From Zopfochytrium polystomum (lineage: Eukaryota; Chytridiomycota; Chytridiomycetes; Chytridiales; Chytridiaceae): a stretch of 64,000 nucleotides of DNA. A program made the position numbers and the translations under genes. How positions within the stretch are numbered: the stretch's first letter is position 1; each line of letters starts with the position of its first letter. Under the pieces are notes generated by a model, which saw only the letters and a program-made list of their open reading frames with translations, was not told the origin of the DNA and did not search any database. Of the stretch, positions 57,445 to 64,000 are shown piece by piece. The stretch lies in assembly GCA_025765615.1 (NCBI GenBank), contig JAIVFJ010000115.1, positions 124,001 to 188,000 of the forward strand, in the 5' to 3' direction.

Positions 57445-57758
57445 TTACATTTTTTCCCTTAACCCTTCTTGTGACTCCAACCTTCCTCTGACCGTGCTTT
57501 CGACGGCACTGCACAGCGATATGTTCAGGAATAGTTGCGGCGGGGAAGGGAAAGCGGTAATACTCTCTCTCTCTGTGAGCATGGTGGGAACGTTTCCGCC
57601 AGGGAATTGGGCTTCTGGGCAGGTCAGTCCATTCGAAAAAACTAGTTCCAGTTCCTTTTATTCGAAAAATCGAAAAAGGATAGACGCTCATCGTCGTGAA
57701 CAGTTTATTGTGACAAATTATGCGAAACGCATTCAAAAACTGAAAAGGACGCTACCAC

Positions 57759-59067
57759 TCAAACAGCCACATCGAACTCCATCTCCCTTTCCCTCACAAG
57801 CAGCTCAACAACCCGCTCGACACTTCCACCATACCTTCGAACCAAATCCCTGACCTCCTCCGTCTCCTCGAACCCCATGCCCCTCAGCGCCTCGACCGCC
57901 TCCTCCTCGACACGATCGACGGGGTGCACCATCGTCACGAACCGCTCGGCGTGCGATACCCCGGCGCCGCGCAAGCCGCCGTGTACCTGCTCGACGTTCG
58001 CAAAGCACGCGTCGCAGAGATCGTAATCGCGACACTCCAGACAGCGGTGGCGCGTGCCGGTGAAGGCGTGCGAGTTGCAGCCGTCGCAGGTGATGCGGGT
58101 CCAGCGGCGCTCGGAGGGGGCGGGGAGCGGGTCGGATATGGCAGCTGCGGCGGAAGGGTGATGGCGGCCGAAGGGGTGCGGGTTGAAGGAACGCGCGCCG
58201 CAGCGGGCGCCAAAGGCGGGGTGGCAGCCTCCGGTCGCGCCCCAGGAGCGTGGACCGCTGTGGCGAGCACGGAGGAGTTCTTCAAAGGCGGGGGTGAAGG
58301 CGGTTTGGGCTTCTTCTGCGATCTGGTGTTGGAAAGAGTTTCGTTGTTAGCAAATGGCAGAAAATGGCGAACCCAAGACGAAGGCAACAAACTTTTTCGA
58401 GGATGGGTCCCATGTTGCTCTTTTCGTACTCTTCTTGAAGAGCTTTCAGGTGCGGCTCGAGGCTTCCAAACATTTTCTCGAACGGGTTTTGCTGTGCGGT
58501 GGTGGGCTTCGGTGCGGGCGCATCGGCGCTCTTTCCCTTGTTCTGGGAAGAGGACGATGAAGAGGCCGATGATGACGATGATGACGAAGCCGACGACGGA
58601 GCCCACGCCAAAGAAGAAGAAGTGGCTGAAGACGAAGCAGCGGGCAGGGCAGAAGCGGCGCCAGAGCCACCAGCAGCAGACGTAGCGACCGGCGTCGGTT
58701 GGGCGGCGGTCTCTTGCACGGTGCGCGGCTGCTCGGTGAAGCTCGTTACCGGCGTCAGGCGGCTCTCACCGGCGCCGCCCACGACGACGTACTCATCGCC
58801 CTGGACCATGCGAACCTCGAACCTGACGCTCTTGCCGGAGCCGCCAAACAGCCTGAGCAGCTCGGCGAGCTCCTCATCAGAGTCAATGGCGATGTGATCG
58901 CCGTCTGCGTCGACGTAGGTGACGGCGAGGGGCACCTCGGCGGGGATGGCAAAGGCCTTGCGGATGCGGGCGTCGAAGGCAGACCAGGTCGTTGCTTCGA
59001 CGGCGGGGTTGGCGGTGAGGATGGAGCGGAGAATCCCGCGGTAGGAGACCTTGAGTGTGAGGGCCAT
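57759..59067 (-). CDS. p62/SQSTM1-like PB1-ZZ-UBA protein
   Basis: Exons 59067-58393 and 58322-57759; 412 aa. Architecture matches the selective-autophagy receptor p62 (and NBR1 without its FW domain): an N-terminal PB1 domain with basic LKVSYRG and an OPCA-type acidic motif YVDADGDHIAIDSDEEL; a Ser-rich, then Lys-rich linker; a conserved NPFEKMF; a ZZ zinc finger (about 301-355) with ITCDGCNSH, RHRCLECRDYDLCDACF and SHAERF; and a UBA domain (about 364-405) with EALRGMGFEE and RRYGGSVERVVELL. Binding of polyubiquitin and oligomerisation through PB1 are known for the family. No LIR could be called with confidence. TATA box at 59143-59150. A decayed copy lies at 61776-63068. Confidence 0.9.
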
Positions 59068-59142
59068 AGCGGTTATGCTTTTTTCTGCTTTATTCACAGA
59101 GAAGATGTGGGACGAGGTTTGGCCGGTTTTGGGGGTCTGCAC

Positions 59143-59150
59143 TTTTTATA
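59143..59150 (-). promoter_or_regulatory. TATA box of the p62-like gene
   Basis: TATAAAAA on the minus strand, 76 bp before the ATG. The decayed copy keeps the same box at a similar distance. Confidence 0.65.
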
Positions 59151-59700
59151 GCTTTGGAATCAAGAAAGGAAAACCAAAAATGAAATTAGAAAAGCACAAA
59201 TTGGAACCAAGAAAAGGCAGCCGCGCGGCGTCGCAGACAGCAGCTGCCACGCGGCCACCTTTATGTCCGCCGACCGAGAATGGCGGCATTTGCATCAGTA
59301 GCAAATGAGAGCGCTGCCTCATTTGCTTGCCAATTATTATTCTCGGCTTGGAGACGTTGAGCAGGTGAAGCACGTACTGTCCGCAGTCGAGGAAGGGGCG
59401 CGAGCCAGAAAAAGGACCAAGAGATCTCATACCCGGTGGGATGTCGCGCCCCACTCTAAATCGGATTCGTAACAGACGCAGACGCAGAAGCAGCCTGCCG
59501 CACCACCGAGCACGCGTGGTCCAAGCCATCAATCACCAGGCCATAACGACAAAAGAAAGAAAACCGCCAAATGATGACCGCGCGCCACCCAGCGCTCTCT
59601 GTAGGCGCCGCACATTTTCTCCATCACGCACGCATGTTCATGTTCGCACCGGCAAATTGGCGGCCCCGAAGCGATCCGGAGTTGATAAGATCGAGTCGCG

Positions 59701-59708
59701 TATATATT
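59701..59708 (+). promoter_or_regulatory. TATA-like box of the GST-like gene
   Basis: TATATATT about 140 bp before the ATG at 59845. Confidence 0.45.
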
Positions 59709-59844
59709 GATAAGATGGAGGTGGAAGACCGTCCCATCAATCTCGGCCACTCGGGGGGTGATTCACATTCACAGACGGCCGTATTTATTTCTGCCAGGCA
59801 AAGACAAACGAACCGCCCCATTCAAAATTCCACTACCGCCCCCG

Positions 59845-60663
59845 ATGCCTGCTCACACACTCACTCCCATGGACGACCTCACGCCTCCGCTCATCTTTCA
59901 CGAGCTCGTCTACGACCCGGACACGCCGACCAGCCACCTGTTTGCCGGGCCGAACGGCTGGAAAGTGCACCTGTCCCTCCTGCACAAGCGAGTACCGTTC
60001 GTGATCCAGCCGATCACGCTGCTCGAAGTCAGCACGACGTTGCGGGCGCGGCGCGGCGGGCAGCCGTCGACGACGCCGGCGCTGGAGCTGCCAGACGGCA
60101 CGATCCTGTGCGACTCGTTCCGCATCGCGGAGCACCTCGAGGCGGCGTACCCGTCGGCGCCGTCGCTGTTCTCCGGCGACGGCGCGGTGCCGGCGGACCC
60201 GCGCTTGGTCGCGGCGGGCCGGCGGTTCGCGCGCCTCGTCGACCTCGGGCTCGGCTCGTCGGACCCGCAGTGGGCGGTGTGGTTCGACGCCGTGTTCCCG
60301 CAGATCGCCGAGCGCATCCCGCCCGGGCCGGACCGCGAGTTTATCGTGTCGGACTCGCGCATGGGGCCCGGCGGGTTCCGCAAGGCTTTGGAGCGGCCCG
60401 AGAAGGAGGATCTCGTCGCTCGCGCGAAGCTGAACGTCGCGCCGATCGCAGCGGCTCTGGCGGAGCGCCCGGGCGAGTTTTTGGCAGGGCCGGAGCCCGG
60501 GTTTGTGGACTTTGTCGTGTTTGGGAGGTACGCCATGGTGCGCAACAACGCGCCGCACCTCGTGAGGGAGCTGTTTGAGGAGCGAGGAGCGGCGCTCGAG
60601 AGGTGGATCGGTGCCATGCTCGAGAGGTATCCTTCCATTGTAAAACACTTACGCCCGATTTGA
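59845..60663 (+). CDS. glutathione S-transferase-like protein
   Basis: 272 aa, single exon; a second in-frame ATG at 59869 (CCCATGG) may be used. Cytosolic detoxification enzyme family that conjugates glutathione or cleaves ethers. The N-terminal thioredoxin fold is visible: GPNGWKVHLSLLHKRVPF, the cis-Pro region STTPALELPDGT and the glutathione-contacting DSFRIAEHLEAAYP. The C-terminal helical domain carries RRFARLVDLGLG, EREx-type helices and FLAGPEPGFVDFVVFGRY. It looks closest to fungal etherase/Ure2-type GSTs, but the class is uncertain. Divergently arranged with the p62-like gene. Confidence 0.88.
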   Translation: MPAHTLTPMDDLTPPLIFHELVYDPDTPTSHLFAGPNGWKVHLSLLHKRVPFVIQPITLLEVSTTLRARRGGQPSTTPALELPDGTILCDSFRIAEHLEAAYPSAPSLFSGDGAVPADPRLVAAGRRFARLVDLGLGSSDPQWAVWFDAVFPQIAERIPPGPDREFIVSDSRMGPGGFRKALERPEKEDLVARAKLNVAPIAAALAERPGEFLAGPEPGFVDFVVFGRYAMVRNNAPHLVRELFEERGAALERWIGAMLERYPSIVKHLRPI

Positions 60664-61775
60664 GGTTGCGTCCGTTGGGTCCGACCATCGGATCATTCAA
60701 TACAAGACGGAAAATCGACTGTTAGCGGCCGAGACATTTTTAAGTTTGCAACGAAACGCGAATCAATTAGACGTACTAGAATTGCTGGAGCAAGAAGTGT
60801 ACCTACCTTCGAGGTGCTTTGTCGAGGTGGACTTTGGAGATGAGACCCTACAGCTTGCCAAGCTACGTCAAAGGCGAGAGGCAGCGGAGACGGCGTCAGC
60901 AGGGGCCATCATTGGAACCGCTTTGACGTTCCGCAGCGTCATCAGAGCGAAAGAGCTGCGGGTGCGAGCGGAGTGGAGCCCTCCTCAACAGCCGCTTTGA
61001 CGTCCCACAGCTTCCTTTGAGCGAAAGAGTTGCCGGCGCGAGTAGAGTGACGCCGGCGGCTTCCGTGGGCCATCCGTCGGCAGCCGCAACCGGGAAGGAA
61101 TGGACGGTCCCCGGTTTCAACCACCGCCTTCCTGTCGCTTCCTCAGAGCGACAGGGATGTTGTGTTGGCTTTGGTTGCTGGCAGAGAGCCCATGCTGCAG
61201 TTTTTTCCAAAGATGGCGACAATCAAAGCAATGAGGACGACGGAAGGAACTACCTTGCGCAAGTCCCGCTCGCTGTGATTGATTGCTGTTTGAAGTTCGT
61301 GCTCGTACCATAACTTTACGATGACTGAAGGGGAATGCTAATTTTCGACTTGGACTTGTCAAATATTCGACTCATTTACATGGGAGAACTGTTATTGTCC
61401 GAAGGGGATATGAGACTCACTAGGGCACATCTGGCAGAGTCGCCTACCGCCCGTCCGAAACAACATCGTATTGTTCATCGACACCCGCATCCGCCAGGCT
61501 TCCAACATCCCCGTACAGTCTACAAATTGTGGACACAGCAAAGATCGTCACCGGTCCAATGGAAATCGGACGGAAGTCCAAGTGTTCTGGCTGCAGTGAG
61601 GCAACTAGCAAATGATTCGAGCGAAGAGCGAGGTTTGACCAACTACACCATGCGACGATCCCTAACGTTCATCAAAAACTATATATTGATGGTCACACGC
61701 CACAAATCATGTTCAGTTTCAAAAACAGGAGCAACTTTGGAAACGAAACCCAAAAATTTAAGAGGACGCCACCAC
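60664..61775. other. intergenic, unrecognised open frames
   Basis: A plus-strand frame near 60746-61000 (with LELLEQEVYLPSR) and another at 61335-61844 look weakly protein-like, but no domain is recognisable. The last 60 bp match the 3' flank of the p62-like gene. Confidence 0.4.
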
Positions 61776-63068
61776 TCAAACAGCCACATCGAATCCCCTC
61801 TCCGTCTCCCTCTCCCTCACGAGCAGCTCCACCACCCGTTCTAACCCTTCCACCATACCTCCTTACCAAGTCCCTGACCTTCCTGCGACTCCTCGAACCC
61901 CATGCCCCTCAGCGTCTCGACCGCCTCCTCCTCGACACGATCGACGGGGTGCACCATCGTCACAAACCGCTCGGCGTGAGACACCCCGCCGGCGCCGCGC
62001 ACTCCGCCGTGGACCTGCTCGACGTTCCCAAAGCACGCGTTCGCAGAGGTCGTAGTCGCGGCACTCGCGGCAGCGGTGGCGCTTGCCTGTGAAGGCGTGC
62101 GAGTTGCAACCGTCAGCAGGTGATGCCAGGTCCAGCTGGCGCTCGGAGGGGGCCGGGGAGCGGGTCGGATGTGGCGGCGGCGGCGGACGGGTGGTGGAAG
62201 CGGCCAAAGGGGTGCGGGTTGAAGCTGCGAGGCCCGCAGCGGCCGCTGAAGGCGGGATGGCAGCCGCCGGTCGCTCCCCAGGAGCGTGGGCCATTGTGGC
62301 GAGCGCGGAGGAGCTCTTCAAAGGCGGGGGTGAAGGCGGTTTGGGCTTCCTCTGCGATCTGGTGTTGGAGGGAGTTACGCTGTTAGCAAATGGCAGAGCC
62401 CAAGACAAGGCAACCAAACCTTTTCGAGGATCGGTCCCATGTTGCTCTTTTCGTACTCTTCTTGAAGTGCCTTTCAGGTGCGGCTCGAGGTTTTCAAACA
62501 TTTTTTCGAACGGGTTCTGCTGTTCGGCAGTGGGCTCTGGTGCGGGCACTTCGGCGCTCTTTCCTTTGCTCTGCGAAGAAGAAGATGAAGAGGCCGACGA
62601 TGAGGATGTTGACGAGGCCGACGAAGAAGCCAAGCTGACGAAGACGTTGAAGTCGATGAGGCCTGTCTCGTTCACAGGCGCGGACGCAGCGACCGGGCCT
62701 GATTGCGCTACGGGCTCCGACACGACGCGTGGCTGCTCTGCGACACTCGCTGTTGGCGACGTTCCGCGCTCGCTTGCGGCGCCTACGACGACGTACTCGT
62801 CGCCTTGCACCGTGCGGACCTCGAACCTGACGCTTTTGCCGGAGCCGCCAAACAGCCTGAGCAGCTCTGCGAGCTCCTCGTCAGAGTCGATGGCGATCTG
62901 GTCGCCGTCGGCGTCGACGTACGTGACGGCGAGAGGGACCTCGGCGGGGATGGCAAAGGCCTTGCGGATGCGGGCGTCGAATGAGGACCAGGTCGTTGCT
63001 TCGGCGGGCGTGGTGGTGAGGATGGAGCGGAGGGTGCCGCGATAGGAGACTTTGAGGGTGAGGGCCAT
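61776..63068 (-). pseudogene. decayed p62-like copy
   Basis: Same order as 57759-59067. The PB1 half is intact (MALTLKVSYRGTLRSIL, YVDADGDQIAIDSDEEL) down to NPFEKMFENLEPHLK. From there single extra bases relative to copy 1 break the frame at about 62467, 62145, 62115, 62040 and 61878, so the ZZ finger survives only in pieces (DGCNSHAFTGKRHRC) and the UBA is out of frame. The first stop-free frame would give a PB1-only protein with a nonsense tail. TATA box at 63169-63176 is kept. Confidence 0.8.
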
Positions 63069-63168
63069 GCTATTTTCTTGTCTTTTTGATTTCCTTGTTG
63101 TTCTCAGAATGGTAAATACGAGGATCAGATGTGCGACGCTGCTGAAGTTTTCTTGGGCCTGCTGTCGG

Positions 63169-63176
63169 TTTTTATA
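63169..63176 (-). promoter_or_regulatory. TATA box of the decayed p62-like copy
   Basis: TATAAAAA, about 100 bp before the ATG at 63068. Confidence 0.55.
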
Positions 63177-64000
63177 GTCTGCTGGCTCTTGTTGGTGCTT
63201 TGGAATCACGAAAAAACCAGAGACAAACAAAAAACGAGAAAACAAGCCAAAACAGGAAAACTAAAATAAGAAGAAGAAGAAAAGGAGAGAGCCGCGCGTC
63301 CCACCACACTGGCAGCGGCCACGCGGCCATCGGCGCACCCTTTACGCTTTCGGGAATGTTCGACAAAACAAAAATACCAGGAGCTTGGGTTAGTTCTGGT
63401 TGGAGAGAGAGAGAAAGAGAGAGACGATGAAGGTGCTCCTGCCTGCCACGCGGCAATTTGCGTGTGTGATCATCGACACTGTTAATTGAGGACATCCAAA
63501 CCTCAGACCCAGCACCCAGTGACAATCTCGGGGTCGCTCTCCCAACATGGAAAGACTTACAGCAGTAACAGCTGCCAAGGCTCCTTCTTCGGTGCAAAAA
63601 CAGCAACATTGACGAAAATGACAAGTGTTTGAGGACTGCTCACAAACACTTGTTCTTGACCAGTTCCATTGCAAACTATGTGGCCATCACACATCCCTCC
63701 TGGTTGAGCCTGCTATGCCAAACACTGCACAACCAAAACCGACACCCAAATCCCCCATGAAAGTAGAAGTGAAGCTCTGGGGTCCCTCTGGCGCCCGGCT
63801 TCTCGCAGCTTTGAGAAAAAGCTGGCCATTATTTATACTCAATATATTCAGGCACTGGGAAAATAAAAACCTTCGGGGACCACGACAATTCTCATAAAAT
63901 TTTTCCAAATTGATTTGCAAGTGCAAGGAGCACGATATGACAGTTCAATCATTTCAGATTTTCATTTGAAGACAAGCGGTGCTCAAACCTGAAAACAACA
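63177..64000. other. intergenic to window end, no supported gene
   Basis: A plus-strand frame at 63625-63897 has no recognisable domain. A short GA repeat lies at 63403-63423. Confidence 0.5.

Noticed and set aside
61335..61844. 169-codon plus-strand frame
   Set aside because: Its 3' part overlaps the 3' flank and end of the p62-like pseudogene on the other strand and no domain is visible.
63625..63897. 90-codon plus-strand frame near the window end
   Set aside because: No domain, no start context, no paralogue; possible fragment of a repeat but not supportable.

Overview
This looks like nuclear DNA of a fungus, most likely a zoosporic (chytrid-like) lineage. The evidence is short GT-AG introns of about 60-180 bp, eukaryotic tRNA genes, CBM18 plus NodB chitin deacetylases, OCH1-like GT32 glycosyltransferases, actin, a class I histone deacetylase, a MINDY deubiquitinase, TATA boxes, GC-rich codon use and many microsatellites. 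The lineage is my inference; no marker gene here settles it. The standard genetic code fits all gene models. Coordinates of spliced genes span from start codon to stop codon, and exon limits are given in the text.

Layout. 1-16.9 kb: four tandem minus-strand copies (A-D) of a two-pass or single-pass membrane protein with two Cys-containing PAN/apple-like modules. Between A and B lie copies of a small Cys protein and a tRNA-His. Between B and C lies a 5 kb AT-richer island of decayed mobile DNA (Tc1/mariner-like) and repeats. 18-22.5 kb: two tandem chitin deacetylases. 23-27 kb: a prenylcysteine-oxidase-like flavoprotein and an F-box-like protein. 27.5-36 kb: three GT32 glycosyltransferases around a divergent actin, all on the minus strand. 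36.8-38.5 kb: histone deacetylase. 38.5-44.9 kb: membrane proteins with a cytosolic SAM-like domain, namely one LRR receptor, one LRR-less relative and one decayed copy. 45.3-49.5 kb: an RRM/RS protein and a MINDY-type deubiquitinase ending in a CaaX box. 49.8-56.2 kb: two secreted proteins built from six 8-cysteine modules and a Thr-rich tail. 57.4-63.1 kb: tRNA-Val, a p62/SQSTM1-like PB1-ZZ-UBA protein, a GST-like protein and a decayed second p62-like copy.

Theme. Nearly every family is locally duplicated, usually with one member decaying (frameshift in B, 5'-deleted small-protein copy, LRR-SAM remnant, p62-like pseudogene). Functionally the window is rich in cell-surface and wall biology: putative receptors, chitin modification, Golgi glycosylation and secreted Cys-rich proteins. 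Two unrelated membrane-protein families (PAN-like B/C/D and LRR-SAM) end in PPxY motifs, which suggests a shared Nedd4/Rsp5-type ubiquitin-ligase route for turnover. That is inference.
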